From the NCBI GenBank assembly GCA_038210375.1, contig JBBQWT010000006.1, forward strand, positions 1 to 64,000: DNA of 64,000 nucleotides, written 5' to 3'. Below the pieces are notes generated by a model. It did not search any database and was not told the DNA's origin. It worked only from the letters and a program-made list of their open reading frames with translations. Below are positions 37,359 through 49,604 of the stretch, piece by piece (positions within the stretch are counted from its first letter, which is position 1; every line of letters starts with the position of its first letter). A program made the position numbers and the translations under genes. The stretch comes from JBBQWT01 sp038210375 (lineage in GTDB: Bacteria > Acidobacteriota > Terriglobia > Terriglobales > Acidobacteriaceae).

Positions 37359-37425
37359 GTGGAAGCAGCGGCCTTCAGACCGCTGAATAGATGCAAATAG
37401 GTATTTCGGCTTCAGCCGCTGTGAC
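37359..37425. repeat. Dispersed repeat family B, copy 1
   Basis: GTGGAAGCAGCGGCCTTCAG, then ACCGCTGAATAG and TTCGGCTTCAGCCGCTGTGA. The GCGGCCTTCAGACCGC core is a near-palindrome. It is the inverse orientation of copy 2 and matches the left arm of copy 3 at 57517. Confidence 0.8.
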
Positions 37426-37601
37426 GACAATTAAATACCGGTCTGAAAATAATCTACGCTGCCTCTTTGATCTTCCAGCTTCGAACCCTTCCCAGGTCAG
37501 AAGGATGCGACAGACGCTCGGGGCGCTTTTCAGCAATCAAGATATTCATTAGAACCGAAAACCCAATTCTGGAGATGGGGGCGGGAACTTTGCTACTCAA
37601 G

Positions 37602-37672
37602 ACTCGTCACCGGGGCTAAAGCCCGATAAATGAAAGGCGACTATTCAGCGGCCTGAAGGCCGCTGCTTCCAC
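37602..37672. repeat. Dispersed repeat family B, copy 2 (inverted)
   Basis: ACTCGTCACCGGGGCTAAAG, then CTATTCAGCGGCCTGAAGGC and CGCTGCTTCCACT. It contains the GGGGCTAAAGCC and GCGGCCTGAAGGCCGC palindromes. It is close to copy 4 (57621-57693). Confidence 0.82.
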
Positions 37673-37716
37673 TAAAAGCAATACCTAGAGCCCCTGTCCT
37701 TCGAGGAGAAAGTCGC

Positions 37717-39219
37717 ATGCGCTCGGCTCCCCGGCTGCACCTCTTGTCTAACTTTCTTGCGCTTACCGTGCAGATGTTTGTTGCGCTCCTTGCATTTTCA
37801 TCTTCTACCAATCTGCCAGATCAGACGAAGCCACCGACCATGCCACAAGTTCAGCATGGGTCTGTGTCGGGAGATTTGATCAAGGTACTAGCTTTTACAG
37901 GCCAGACCTTTCATGCTCCGGTGGTAGCGGAGCTCGCTCAGCCCTATCCCACCGATTTGGAAATTCCCGCGGGGATACACCAACTGGACGATTACCTGAG
38001 ATTGATTGCGCACAGTTGTCCCACCTACACTGCAGTGAACCGGAACGGAGTGATATGGGTCTATAACAAGAGACTCTACAAATCCAAAGCTAATTTTCTT
38101 AATCAACGCCTGGCTTTGTTCAGGATGCCAGCGGAGTTTGGCCCGCTGAAATTATTCATTCTTTCAGCCCTCACGAATCCGCAGGGAAATCCTGGAGGTC
38201 TAATCACGGGCATTCCAGCGGGGGGCCAGCCGCTAAGGCCTCTTGTGATGGAAACTCTAAGGAACATCACCGCGAGGGAGGTGTTGTTTCGGGCGGCGGA
38301 GGAAACTACCAACCTTTTTTCACTGTCTATTTTCCCTAACGATAATCCCACCACTACAGCCGAAAAAGACGATGCCCTCGCAAACTGGATGTTCACCACT
38401 ACGGAAGAATTGACGGCTCATCGCCTTTTTTACCAAAGCATGCCAGCCAGGAAAATCGAGTCTTATCCCCCGGCCCCTTTACTGACCCCCTTCCTGCAAA
38501 AATTGTTACAGACTCGTGATCCAGCAGCTTTGCCCAGCTTCCAGGAACGTCTAAAGGTTCAGGCCGAAATTCCAAAGTTGCGGCCTGAACAGATTTCCGC
38601 CGTCTTGCCTCTGTTATTCCTGGCTCTGAAGAACCCTGCGATTAATATTCAGATTGAGGCCGCTATGGTGCTATGGTCCATAGCCCACCGGCCTGATGGT
38701 GGTATGTTCCTTGAGCCTTATTTACAAGACATCGCTGCGCTTTATGATTCACCCGACGCACGGCTGCAATCCACGGCGAGCCTGGTTTTTGGAATGCTTC
38801 GACCTCCAGCGCCGGCGGCAGTGCCGCTCGTAGTACGGTACCTGAATCGAACTGATCGCGATCCCGGCGCACAAACTGGCGCCATATTTTTTCTGGTACG
38901 TCATGGCGCCGAGGATAGAGACGCGGTGGCAGCCGTGGAGATGTTCTTGGCCCGGCGTCTCGACCCCAGTAGCCGAGTGGACGCCCTTAATGCGCTTGGC
39001 AATTCCCGCATGGGAGATCGCGTTATAGACAGCGTCATTACTTCTCTGGAAGATCCCGACCCCGGCGTCAGGTTTACCGCGGTGCAGGTGATTCCCAGCC
39101 TGGGCCAGAACGCTCTGCTGCAGGCGCAGCCAGAGCTTGAACGCCTGGCAGGACGCGCGGATGAGAATGAACAGACCAGGGACTTTGCGAGGAAGGCCCT
39201 CAAAGGCATTCAACGCTGA
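37717..39219 (+). CDS. Secreted or membrane-anchored HEAT-repeat protein of unknown function
   Basis: The 500-residue protein opens with a hydrophobic stretch ([20 protein letters not shown]) that could be a signal peptide or anchor. The middle portion (about 60-280) is unrecognised. The C-terminal third contains HEAT-like helical pairs: [60 protein letters not shown] and [24 protein letters not shown] arrays are protein-interaction scaffolds, so no enzymatic function is proposed. The ribosome-binding site GAGGAG is clear. Its base composition is lower in GC than its neighbours, noticeably in the first half, which may reflect transfer or weaker constraint. Confidence 0.72.
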   Translation: MRSAPRLHLLSNFLALTVQMFVALLAFSSSTNLPDQTKPPTMPQVQHGSVSGDLIKVLAFTGQTFHAPVVAELAQPYPTDLEIPAGIHQLDDYLRLIAHSCPTYTAVNRNGVIWVYNKRLYKSKANFLNQRLALFRMPAEFGPLKLFILSALTNPQGNPGGLITGIPAGGQPLRPLVMETLRNITAREVLFRAAEETTNLFSLSIFPNDNPTTTAEKDDALANWMFTTTEELTAHRLFYQSMPARKIESYPPAPLLTPFLQKLLQTRDPAALPSFQERLKVQAEIPKLRPEQISAVLPLLFLALKNPAINIQIEAAMVLWSIAHRPDGGMFLEPYLQDIAALYDSPDARLQSTASLVFGMLRPPAPAAVPLVVRYLNRTDRDPGAQTGAIFFLVRHGAEDRDAVAAVEMFLARRLDPSSRVDALNALGNSRMGDRVIDSVITSLEDPDPGVRFTAVQVIPSLGQNALLQAQPELERLAGRADENEQTRDFARKALKGIQR

Positions 39220-39231
39220 CTCTCGTTTTCG

Positions 39232-39256
39232 AGCGCGCCAACAATCCTCGGGCGCG

Positions 39257-39258
<2 letters not shown>
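39232..39258. terminator. GC-rich hairpin between convergent genes
   Basis: AGCGCGCC (39232-39239) and GGCGCGCT (39251-39258) form a perfect 8-bp stem with an 11-nt loop. It lies in the 37-bp gap between convergent genes and overlaps the stop codon of the glucosidase gene. There is no T tract, so it is at best a weak or factor-assisted terminator. Confidence 0.3.
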
Positions 39259-42016
<2,758 letters not shown>

Positions 42017-42246
42017 GATTGCTCCTGTATTTCGAAACGTGTCAGACGGGAGGTATAGCGGATTGTCCGCAGCGCAGGAAATTTTACCCGAAAGCCGGAG
42101 GCAGTGGGAGGTTTTGTTGCACTGCCCGCGCCTCCACTACCCGATCGATTTCACGGCCTCAACAGGTTCGCGGTGGGCCAGCCGCCTTGGACGGATTTGC
42201 CGGTGGCTGAAATTTGCCGGCGCGTATAAGATTTCGGCGGAGACAT

Positions 42247-42735
42247 ATGAAGGGCGCTAAGACTTCCGCCAATCCTGCCGGCTGCACGTTTTGCCGTCTT
42301 GACTTCAACTCCCCTGAAGCCGGGGTGATTTTCGAAGACGAGTACACGGTGGCATTTCTCGATCACCGTCCTTTATTTCACGGCCATGTCCTGGTGATCC
42401 CGCGAACGCACTTTGAGACATTTTCCGACCTGCCGCATGAAACCCTGGGGCGGCTCATGCAGAATGCCCAGCTCGTCAGCCGGGCCATCAAGAGCGCGAT
42501 GCAGGCCGAAGGAATTTTTCTGGCCGCCAATAATGGGGTCAGCCAGAGCGTGCCTCATTTTCATCTTCACCTGGTTCCACGCCGCCCCAAGGATGGGCTG
42601 AAGGGCTTTTTCTGGCCGCGCACCAAATATAAGGACGCGGCACAGTTGGATCAGGTCAGGGATGCCATCCGCGCAGCCCTGGCGGGTGCGGGAGCGGGTC
42701 CGGCGAGACCGGCCCAGGATTGGGTACTGCGATGA
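42247..42735 (+). CDS. HIT-family nucleotide hydrolase/transferase
   Basis: The start at 42247 has GGAG 6 nt upstream; an in-frame start 33 bp earlier has none. The 162-residue protein contains a zinc-like CTFCRL near the N-terminus, DEYTVAFLDHRPLFHGHVLV, IPRTHFETFSDLPHETLGRL, and the catalytic histidine triad SVPHFHLHLVPRR. This is the HINT/Fhit-like branch that cleaves nucleotide-phosphoramidate or dinucleoside polyphosphates. Its stop overlaps the start of the next gene (ATGA at 42732-42735), so the two are translationally coupled. Confidence 0.9.
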   Translation: MKGAKTSANPAGCTFCRLDFNSPEAGVIFEDEYTVAFLDHRPLFHGHVLVIPRTHFETFSDLPHETLGRLMQNAQLVSRAIKSAMQAEGIFLAANNGVSQSVPHFHLHLVPRRPKDGLKGFFWPRTKYKDAAQLDQVRDAIRAALAGAGAGPARPAQDWVLR

Positions 42736-44402
42736 AATCAACCAAAACAAAGACCGTCGACGGAGGAGTAGGGTCGCCGCACGCTGCCTCCACGGTCGGC
42801 GAGCCCAGGGCCAAGGGGGCGAAGAAGGCCCAGCCGGCGGCGGGCAAGCGCTTTCCGGTGCGCCTGCATCCTCACCTGTTCGAGATCAATACCTGGGTAT
42901 GGCTGGACGAGCTTTCCGCCCGGCTGGGACACAAGGTCACCCTGAACACGGTGCCCGACGCCGAGTGGGACCGGCTCCAGGAGCTCGGCTTCGACATCAT
43001 CTACCTGATGGGCATCTGGAGGCGCAGCGAGTTGGGCCGGCGCGTGGCGCGCACCGATCGCGAGCTGTTTCGGGGCTATGACCAGGCGCTGCCGGGCTGG
43101 CGCATCTCCGATGTTGTGGGCTCCGGCTACTCCATCCAGGAATATGTTCTCGACCCGCACGTCGGCGCCGCCAAAGAGCTGAAATCAGTCCGCGACAAGC
43201 TGCACGCCCGCGGAATGGCGCTGTTCGTTGACTTCGTCCCCAACCATACCGGGCTTGACCACCCCTGGATCACCAGCCATCCCGAATATTACATGCAGGG
43301 CTCGCTGGCCGATTACCGCGAAAATCCCTCGCACTTCCTGCTGATCGATGAACACGGCCCGGAGCAGAAGCCGCTGTTCATCGCCCGCGGGCGCGACCCG
43401 AACTTTACCCCCTGGGCTGACACCGCGCAGTTGAATTATTTCAATCCCGAGCTGTGCCGGGCCATGATCGGGGTGCTCAACACTATTGCCAAAGAGGCCG
43501 ATGGCGTGCGCTGCGATATGGCCATGCTCGAGCTTACGGATATCTTCCAGAAAACCTGGAACCCGCTGCTGAGCAACTGGACGCGGCCCGCGGAAGACTT
43601 CTGGAAGACCGCGATCGCGCAAACCCCGGGCTTGACGTTCATGGCCGAGGCTTACAGCGATACCGAGTTTGCCTTGCAGCAACTGGGCTTTGACTACACC
43701 TACGACAAGAAAATCTACGACGACGTGCGCGACGGTAACGTGCATGGAGTGATCGCCCACCTCCGGGGCGGATGGGCGTTTCAGGCTAAGACTGCGCGCT
43801 TCCTGGAGAACCACGATGAGCATCGCGCTGGCGCGAGTTTTGGTCCGCAACGCATGCCGGCGGTGGCGGCATTGATGGGTTCACTGCCCGGCCTGCGCTT
43901 TTATCACCAGGGACAACTCGAAGGCAAAACGTTGCGCATCCCGGTGCAACTTTGCCGCTCGCAAAGCGAATCCCCGCATTCCGAGATACGGCATGCGTAT
44001 GAACGCATCCTGAACGTCACCAACCACCCCGCATACCACTCCCAGAACTGGACCCTTCTCGACATGCGGTCCGCCGGAGACGATAGTTTCCAATCGGTGG
44101 TCGGTTATGTGTGGAGTGGAGAGCCTGATCCCAGGGCTGACGTCATCTTCCCGGAAACCCGGCTGGTAGTGGTGAACCTGGGAAGCCGCGCGGCGATGGC
44201 GAAGATGGCTTTGCCGACCGATTTCAGCGTGGCGTCCCACTGGGAATTCAGCGATGACCTGAACGGCCAGTGCTACGAACGCGACGCCGCCGACCTCACC
44301 ATGAACGGCATGTTCGTGCGCCTCGAAGGCTCGGCGGCGCACATGTTCTCGGTGCGCCCGGCGTTGGAGAAAGCCGCGTCTGCGCCCCCGGCGGCACGGT
44401 AG
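42732..44402 (+). CDS. GH13-type alpha-amylase-family protein
   Basis: The start is the ATG at 42732, overlapping the HIT gene's stop. The 556-residue protein has a TIM-barrel GH13 core with its conserved regions: FVDFVPNHTG (~165-174), GVRCDMAML with nucleophile D262, TFMAEAYSD with acid/base E306, and FLENHDEH with stabiliser D362. There is no signal peptide, so it is cytoplasmic. The catalytic set is intact. The barrel is compact, with a C-terminal beta domain from ~450 (DARADVIFPETRLVVVNLGS). Together with the divergent GH63 enzyme it points to intracellular alpha-glucan or glucoside turnover. The exact activity (hydrolase or transferase) cannot be assigned. Confidence 0.87.
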   Translation: MKSTKTKTVDGGVGSPHAASTVGEPRAKGAKKAQPAAGKRFPVRLHPHLFEINTWVWLDELSARLGHKVTLNTVPDAEWDRLQELGFDIIYLMGIWRRSELGRRVARTDRELFRGYDQALPGWRISDVVGSGYSIQEYVLDPHVGAAKELKSVRDKLHARGMALFVDFVPNHTGLDHPWITSHPEYYMQGSLADYRENPSHFLLIDEHGPEQKPLFIARGRDPNFTPWADTAQLNYFNPELCRAMIGVLNTIAKEADGVRCDMAMLELTDIFQKTWNPLLSNWTRPAEDFWKTAIAQTPGLTFMAEAYSDTEFALQQLGFDYTYDKKIYDDVRDGNVHGVIAHLRGGWAFQAKTARFLENHDEHRAGASFGPQRMPAVAALMGSLPGLRFYHQGQLEGKTLRIPVQLCRSQSESPHSEIRHAYERILNVTNHPAYHSQNWTLLDMRSAGDDSFQSVVGYVWSGEPDPRADVIFPETRLVVVNLGSRAAMAKMALPTDFSVASHWEFSDDLNGQCYERDAADLTMNGMFVRLEGSAAHMFSVRPALEKAASAPPAAR

Positions 44403-44409
44403 GAAATTC

Positions 44410-46017
44410 TTATTGCTGTTTGAGCTTTACCTGGTACTTCCCCCTGGCGAGTACCTCGACGGTCTGGGCCTGCGCCATGTAACGCTGCAGCACGGCGGGA
44501 CTGGACCAATCGATGTCCCAGCCGTTTTTCAGGGCGAGAACCGAGTACCGGCCCGGCGCCAGGTCGAGCAGGCTGAAGGTGCCGTCGCTATCGCTCTGGT
44601 CGCGGCGAAACAGAGACGGGTTTCTCGCCGGATTTTGCGGAACCGCCAGCACCATGACTCCGCTGGCCGGTTTGCCGTCATCCAAAACCACGCCGTCGAT
44701 TTGCGCATTGGCCCGGGACAACTCGACTGCCAGGCTGACCGGCGATTGTCCGGTCACTTGTATTGTCCGGCCCGATACGCCGGCCCCGGCAGCGGTCAGG
44801 CCTTTTATGAAGAGGCCAAATGATTGAAGTATTACCGCGTATCTTCCGGAGGCAACTAGTTCAAAAAAACTGATCTTCCCCTGGGATGTAATTTGTCCAG
44901 GAATAGACCTGTTTTGTCCCTGCAATAGGATGAACGCTCGCGGAACCGGCTGGCCGGCTTCAAAGGTCGCCTCTCCGGTCACGGTGACCCCAGGTATGCC
45001 TGGGCCAGGATCGATCTCGCCATCGCCGTTGGCATCGATTTCATGGAACGACACCGCGCCGGTGCCGGTACGGATCTCAAGCTGATAGTGTCCGGGCGCC
45101 AGGCCGAATATCTCGAAGCCCTTTTCTGAGCGAATCGTTGGCGCCATCACATTAATTTGATTTCCCAGGAAGCGCCGCCGCACCGTGACCTGGGGAATTT
45201 CGGCTCCAGGAAAACCTCGTAAAACGAGGTGGAGCGCCGGCACCGCACGCAAGATGATGTCGTGGGATTCGCGCGCTCCGACTCCCAGCTCCATGGGGGA
45301 TACCCGGCTGGGGTCGGAAGCCTCGGGATAAAAGGTGGTGGGATAAGCAACGTCGAGCTCCGAGCGGTGGGGGGCGGTTGTCCGCGAAAGTCCGGCGGCT
45401 ATATCGCGTACCGCGTACCAGGGTTCCGCCATCACCGCGATCAGGTATTTTCCGGGTCGAAGAGAATCAAATGAGTACGCGCCTTCATCGTTCAGAGCAG
45501 TGCCAGCCACAATCATCGCGGGCGGCGCGCCTGGTTCGACGCTATATCGGTACAGGTTCACCCCGCCGTTCCGTATGGGCTCGTTTTGCTCATCGAGAAT
45601 GTGGCCAGAGATGGCGCCATCGGGGCGGAGACGGAAAACCAGCTCTTCCGACTTGAGCCCCACTCCGGTGACGATGGCAGTAGAGTAGTTATCGTGCGCC
45701 TCGAAGGACTGCTGGGAATAACCGCGTCGCGCGGCCTGCAGACTGAACTTGGCGGCACGCAGGGATTCGAAGACGAAGCGGCCATCCGGCGCAGTGGTTA
45801 CGGTCTTTGCCTTAGCCCCGCTGCGATCAGCGCTGGGCACGATGCTCACAGCCACCTTGCCCAGGGGCGCGCCGCTGGTTTCATCTACCACCGTGCCGCT
45901 GATGCGATATACCGCGGCAGACCCAGTCGCCGCGGGCGCCGGGGTTTGCCCAATTGTCGCCGCCACCCACAGCAAAGATAGGACGCCCAGGAAAGGCGTC
46001 CGAACCTTCAGCGTCAT
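44410..46017 (-). CDS. Secreted carboxypeptidase-regulatory/Cna-B-like repeat protein (second of pair)
   Basis: This 535-residue protein with a signal peptide (VLSLLWVAATIGQTPAPA region) consists of beta-sandwich modules. The first, YRISGTVVDETSGAPLGKVA, is a carboxypeptidase-regulatory-like domain. Further modules carry DGAISGHILDEQNEPIRNGG, NDEGAYSFDSLRPGKYLIAV, VTGEATFEAGQPVPRAFILL and QIDGVVLDDGKPASGVMVLA, ending in SDGTFSLLDLAPGRYSVLAL. Such proteins are typical of Acidobacteriota and are presumed extracytoplasmic adhesion or scaffold proteins; no enzymatic motif is seen. Its start overlaps the stop of the preceding gene (46014-46017), so expression is coupled. It converges on the GH13 gene, ending 7 bp from it, with no terminator between. 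Confidence 0.8.
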   Translation of the reverse strand: MTLKVRTPFLGVLSLLWVAATIGQTPAPAATGSAAVYRISGTVVDETSGAPLGKVAVSIVPSADRSGAKAKTVTTAPDGRFVFESLRAAKFSLQAARRGYSQQSFEAHDNYSTAIVTGVGLKSEELVFRLRPDGAISGHILDEQNEPIRNGGVNLYRYSVEPGAPPAMIVAGTALNDEGAYSFDSLRPGKYLIAVMAEPWYAVRDIAAGLSRTTAPHRSELDVAYPTTFYPEASDPSRVSPMELGVGARESHDIILRAVPALHLVLRGFPGAEIPQVTVRRRFLGNQINVMAPTIRSEKGFEIFGLAPGHYQLEIRTGTGAVSFHEIDANGDGEIDPGPGIPGVTVTGEATFEAGQPVPRAFILLQGQNRSIPGQITSQGKISFFELVASGRYAVILQSFGLFIKGLTAAGAGVSGRTIQVTGQSPVSLAVELSRANAQIDGVVLDDGKPASGVMVLAVPQNPARNPSLFRRDQSDSDGTFSLLDLAPGRYSVLALKNGWDIDWSSPAVLQRYMAQAQTVEVLARGKYQVKLKQQ

Positions 46018-47693
46018 GGCTCGCCCACTAGCGACGGCTGCACCGTGATCGAAGCGTTGCTGCCTGGGGAAACCGTAATGCTGGCGGCTTTCGCCGAAAA
46101 ACTCCGCAGCACCTCGTGATCGGTATATTCCACGCGCTCCAGATGATCGAAGGCGAACACCTGGTAATCGCCGGGAGCCAGGTCGAGAAAATCAAATGAC
46201 CCGTCGGGCCGGAGGTAAGTCATCCGCGGAGACTGCATCGGCGCAAAGACGGGGACGGCGATCACGGCCCCGGAAAAAAGCTGCCCGTTGCTTTCCACCT
46301 TTCCGTGAACGGTGCCTCCATCGTCGCGCAGCACCACGTCCAGCGGCGGAAGTTTGCCTCCCGCCTCGACCACCAGCGGCTCGTTCAATAAATTCACTCC
46401 TCCGCAGACCGCCGACTGCACGTAAGCCTGGCTGGCTTGGGGCAGAATATCAACGGCGTATCGCCCAGCGGCGATGTTCTTTACCGATACGGTCACGTGG
46501 CCCGGAGGTCCTTCAAAATTGGACCAAAAATCCTGCTGAACCGGTCCGGTGGAACGCAAATGCACCGAGACCATCGGGGAACCGCCGGGAAGAGCCGCCA
46601 AGGCGCCGTTGTTAACTCCTATGCTGCCGCGGCCCTGGCCGCGGACCACTGGCGCGGTTACCGCAGGTTGAGGGTTTACAAGATCCGCGCGCACCTGCAC
46701 GTCGAGCGAGGGCGCCGGGGTCAGGTAGAGATGCAGCCCCGAGACCGCGGCCGAGACCCCAAACACCAGCTCGCCTCCAAATTGATGCTGGGTCTGATCG
46801 ACGCCTCGAGCTTCGAGGACATAGGACCCGGCGGGCAGGGATGAACCTTCAAACTTCCCAGTATCCCCGTCGATTTGCACCATGACAGGAATGTTTTGGC
46901 GAAACCGGTCAAGCACGCCCATGTTGGACATGTGAAAACCCGGGGGCGCCGAAATTACCCCGGATACTCTGAAAACGGGCTCGGCGCGCAATGAAAAATC
47001 CTGGGGAATCTTCTGTCCGGCGGAAATTTCCAGGACGCTGGAGGTCTTGCTCTCCGGTGGAGAAGGATAATAAATCGACGCGTACCCCTGGGCATTCGGC
47101 GATGCATTTCTCTGGTTGGCGGAGAGGATGATTAGATACCTTCCCGGGGCCAGCCTGGCAATGCGATATTCACCCGCTGCATTGGTGGTTGCCTGGCCGA
47201 GCTGCACCCAGTAGCGGCGGCCATCAAGAATCCGGCTGACGCTGGCGCGCACCAGCGCATGGGGCAGCGGCTCATTATCGTCGTCGCGCACCTGGCCATA
47301 CATGACGCTCTCCGGCACCAGTTTCACGATCACATCGGCAGTGTCCGCGGTCACGTTCAAGAAGTTCGGCTGGTTATAAGAGCGGCCGATCTCCTGCTCA
47401 CTGAAGTATCCGGGCTTCTGCGCCGTCACCACGGTGCGGCCCGCAACCAGGCCATCGAACTGGAATTTTCCGTCAGAGCCGGTTAGGGTGGCGCGCTGCG
47501 ATCCCAGGAACACCTTCACCAGCGCGCGCGGAACCGGCTCTCCGGTGACGGAGTTCACAACCAACCCGGAAAGCTTGAGCGGGGTGGGGTCCCGAGTCTG
47601 CTGCATGGGGCCGGCGTAGTCCGATATCTGGGCCGCGGAGTGGGCGGGCGCCAGAGAAATCAGGCAGGCCAGCAGTAAGGTGAGGCGGGACAT
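46014..47693 (-). CDS. Secreted carboxypeptidase-regulatory/Cna-B-like repeat protein (first of pair)
   Basis: The 559-residue protein has a signal peptide (LTLLLACLISLAPAHSAAQ) and the same modular design as its downstream partner: LKLSGLVVNSVTGEPVPRAL, GSDGKFQFDGLVAGRTVVTA, VMYGQVRDDDNEPLPHALVR, NAAGEYRIARLAPGRYLIIL, then LPAGSYVLEARGVDQTQHQF and a final RPDGSFDFLDLAPGDYQVFA. The two are evidently paralogues from a tandem duplication, since both have ~550 residues with equivalent module order. An FSLRAEPVFRVSGVISAPPG segment marks the middle module. The function is unknown; extracytoplasmic location is inferred from the signal peptide. Confidence 0.8.
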   Translation of the reverse strand: MSRLTLLLACLISLAPAHSAAQISDYAGPMQQTRDPTPLKLSGLVVNSVTGEPVPRALVKVFLGSQRATLTGSDGKFQFDGLVAGRTVVTAQKPGYFSEQEIGRSYNQPNFLNVTADTADVIVKLVPESVMYGQVRDDDNEPLPHALVRASVSRILDGRRYWVQLGQATTNAAGEYRIARLAPGRYLIILSANQRNASPNAQGYASIYYPSPPESKTSSVLEISAGQKIPQDFSLRAEPVFRVSGVISAPPGFHMSNMGVLDRFRQNIPVMVQIDGDTGKFEGSSLPAGSYVLEARGVDQTQHQFGGELVFGVSAAVSGLHLYLTPAPSLDVQVRADLVNPQPAVTAPVVRGQGRGSIGVNNGALAALPGGSPMVSVHLRSTGPVQQDFWSNFEGPPGHVTVSVKNIAAGRYAVDILPQASQAYVQSAVCGGVNLLNEPLVVEAGGKLPPLDVVLRDDGGTVHGKVESNGQLFSGAVIAVPVFAPMQSPRMTYLRPDGSFDFLDLAPGDYQVFAFDHLERVEYTDHEVLRSFSAKAASITVSPGSNASITVQPSLVGEP

Positions 47694-48194
47694 CGTATGC
47701 GGTTATTGTAAGGCTTGGCGGGCGGGGCCGAACGGCGGCGATCTTTATCAGGAATCGCGGGTACCTTTTTGGGTTGTGCTAGTTTTCTCTTGGGAATGCA
47801 TGCATCCCTTTACGGAGTGGTCCTTCATTCCCAACTAAGGAGGGAGTGAACCTCCCCTCAACGCGTTGTCATTCTGACGATCCCCAGTTTTATCGGGGTG
47901 AGGAAGAACCCCTATTGTGTTACCAACCCTTCCTCACGACGGTTCTGCTGAAGCAAAATATGGCCCTCCACTCGAACCCAATTCAAAGCAATAGAAAACA
48001 CAAGGTCCTTCGCTAAAACAAGAAGCAAGAGCTCGCTCCAGGATGACAATTGTTTAGGGCGTGTTCGCTCACCTGCACCTTGTCATACAACTTCTTGAGA
48101 GTACTGCGGAAGGGAACAACTAAAAGCGAGCACCGATCACAATGTCATTAGGGGCTAAACGGGCGCGCTCTGGGTGGGGACTCAGCGGTCCCCA
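47694..48194. other. 501-bp intergenic region with family A repeat and short satellite unit
   Basis: No gene is supported. It contains family A copy 5 (47868-48047) and, 36 bp further right, the unit ATACAACTTCTTGAGAGTAC (48087 onward) that also follows copy 1 at 4872-5020. The left 170 bp is the leader of the minus-strand Cna-B-like pair. Confidence 0.7.
47868..48047. repeat. Dispersed repeat family A, copy 5 (type 2 interior, 180 bp)
   Basis: The left end is GTCATTCTGACGATCCCCAG, followed by TTTTATCGGGGTGAGGAAGA. The right end is CGCTCCAGGATGAC, preceded by CAAGGTCCTTCGCTAAAACA at 48001. The right ~47 bp matches copy 1 at 4791-4837 with three substitutions. The interior is ~57 bp shorter than in copy 1. 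Confidence 0.85.
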
Positions 48195-49604
48195 CTACCT
48201 GACGACGGAATTCACCTTGCGCATCTGCGCCGCGAATTGGTGAGGGTTGTACGCTGAGGGATTTTCCAGTTGCTGGAACAGGCCGTTGATGGCCGAGCGG
48301 GCCCCCCCTTCAGCGCCGCCGTGCGACGCGATGTAGAGGGAATCGAGAGCCATGGCGGCTTGCTCCGCCACCCGTTCCCCCTGCCGGGAGATGTTGTCGG
48401 CGTCGGCGGAAATTCCTTTCATCAGCCTTACCGCCTGCTCGCGCTGCATGCTCATGCTGTCCAACTGGTGAGAGATGCGGCCGGCTACGTCGGCGCCTTC
48501 TTCGGCCGCCCTGGCCAGTTCCTCCTTGTTGGGGTTCAACTGCGCGACCAGCATTTCCACCTTGGCCAGTGAATCATCGAGCCGTTTGGCATTATCCGGA
48601 GAAACTTCCTGCACCAGGTGACGGAAGACCACGTAGCGCGAGGCGTTCCAAGGCGGATTGCCGGGACGCCGGTTGTGATAGCCAACTTCCTGGCGCCAGC
48701 TCTTGCTGGGGTCGGTCAGGCTGTGGTGGCAGGTGAAACAATCGAGCTCCGCGTACTCCGGCCACACCGGGCCCTTGGCATTCCGGGCCAGACGGTTCAG
48801 GCCTTCTTTCAACTGCACGGCCTGGCCGACGCTCCATGCCTTGACCCCGAACAGCGGGTCGCTGGTTTTTTCGATCCAGTGTTTGGGTTCCACGGCCTGG
48901 AAGGAATCGAGCTCGAACACCAGGTCAGGATGGCCGGCGGCAATCAGCTCGTGATCCACTTTCTTTTCCGGCGTGCCCAGGTGGCAGGTCAGGCATTTTT
49001 CGGTGCGGGAAATCAGGTTCTTGGTGTCGTACATCCCCAGGGCCACCGATTTCGCGTGGGGCCAGCTATGTTCAACGTGGGGACCCAGCCAGGCGGACGC
49101 GGGTCCGTGGCAGCTTTCGCAGCTTACGCCTTCGCTGATGGCAAAATCACGGCCTTTTTCAGCCGAAGAGGCATTCAGCGAATGGCAGGCCAGGCAGCGC
49201 GGCGCGGTGTTGGGCGCGGGCAAGCCCAGAATGCGGGCAATGCGTTTCGAGACCGGGTTGGAGAGCACGGTAAAGCTGCGGGAGTGCTTGTCCTGCACCA
49301 CCCAGGTGCTGTATTCGTTCTGCAGGACGGAGGTCGACTTCTGCGGCTGCACTCCTCCGTGACAGGCAGTGGCGCTGCACGAGCCCGGCCCGATGTAGCG
49401 CGAGGGCATTCCCGGTGCGGCCATGGCGCGCGCGCCGGAAAGCGGCAGCAGGTGTTCATAACCTGCATTGGCGCGGGTTTGCGCACCGGCGCCGGATACC
49501 AACAGGCCCAGCGCGCAGAGCGAAGCGGAGGAAATAATTCCGCAAGCCGGCAGGAATTTCTTGAGCAGGGTGGTGCGAAAAAGTAGCATCGCCATAAAAA
49601 CCAC
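48195..49604 (-). CDS. Cytochrome c554-like pentaheme c-type cytochrome
   Basis: This 469-residue exported cytochrome has a hydrophobic signal (about 20-41, ending GAGAQ) and five haem sites: an unusual C-x4-CH at 76-82 (CSATACH), CLACH 137-141, CESCH 162-166, CLTCH 204-208 and CFTCH 289-293. The spacing, with CHGGVQPQ and GVSCESCHGPASAWLGPHVE, resembles the cytochrome c554/multiheme reductase-like group. The C-terminal ~150 residues are helical (QLNPNKEELARAAEEGADVA, SHQLDSMSMQREQAVRLMKG) without haem sites. It is likely periplasmic and transfers electrons or reduces a small substrate. The start is ambiguous among GTG 49604 and ATGs 49595 and 49589. It is divergent from the NuoEF-like gene, which suggests shared control. 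Confidence 0.88.
   Translation of the reverse strand: MVFMAMLLFRTTLLKKFLPACGIISSASLCALGLLVSGAGAQTRANAGYEHLLPLSGARAMAAPGMPSRYIGPGSCSATACHGGVQPQKSTSVLQNEYSTWVVQDKHSRSFTVLSNPVSKRIARILGLPAPNTAPRCLACHSLNASSAEKGRDFAISEGVSCESCHGPASAWLGPHVEHSWPHAKSVALGMYDTKNLISRTEKCLTCHLGTPEKKVDHELIAAGHPDLVFELDSFQAVEPKHWIEKTSDPLFGVKAWSVGQAVQLKEGLNRLARNAKGPVWPEYAELDCFTCHHSLTDPSKSWRQEVGYHNRRPGNPPWNASRYVVFRHLVQEVSPDNAKRLDDSLAKVEMLVAQLNPNKEELARAAEEGADVAGRISHQLDSMSMQREQAVRLMKGISADADNISRQGERVAEQAAMALDSLYIASHGGAEGGARSAINGLFQQLENPSAYNPHQFAAQMRKVNSVVR

Larger units (their letters stand above)
37291..37716. other. 426-bp intergenic region with an inverted pair of family B repeats
   Basis: No gene is supported. Copies at 37359-37425 and 37602-37672 face each other, separated by about 175 bp of unique sequence. 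The following gene has GAGGAG 8 nt before its ATG at 37717; no convincing promoter was found. Confidence 0.7.
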
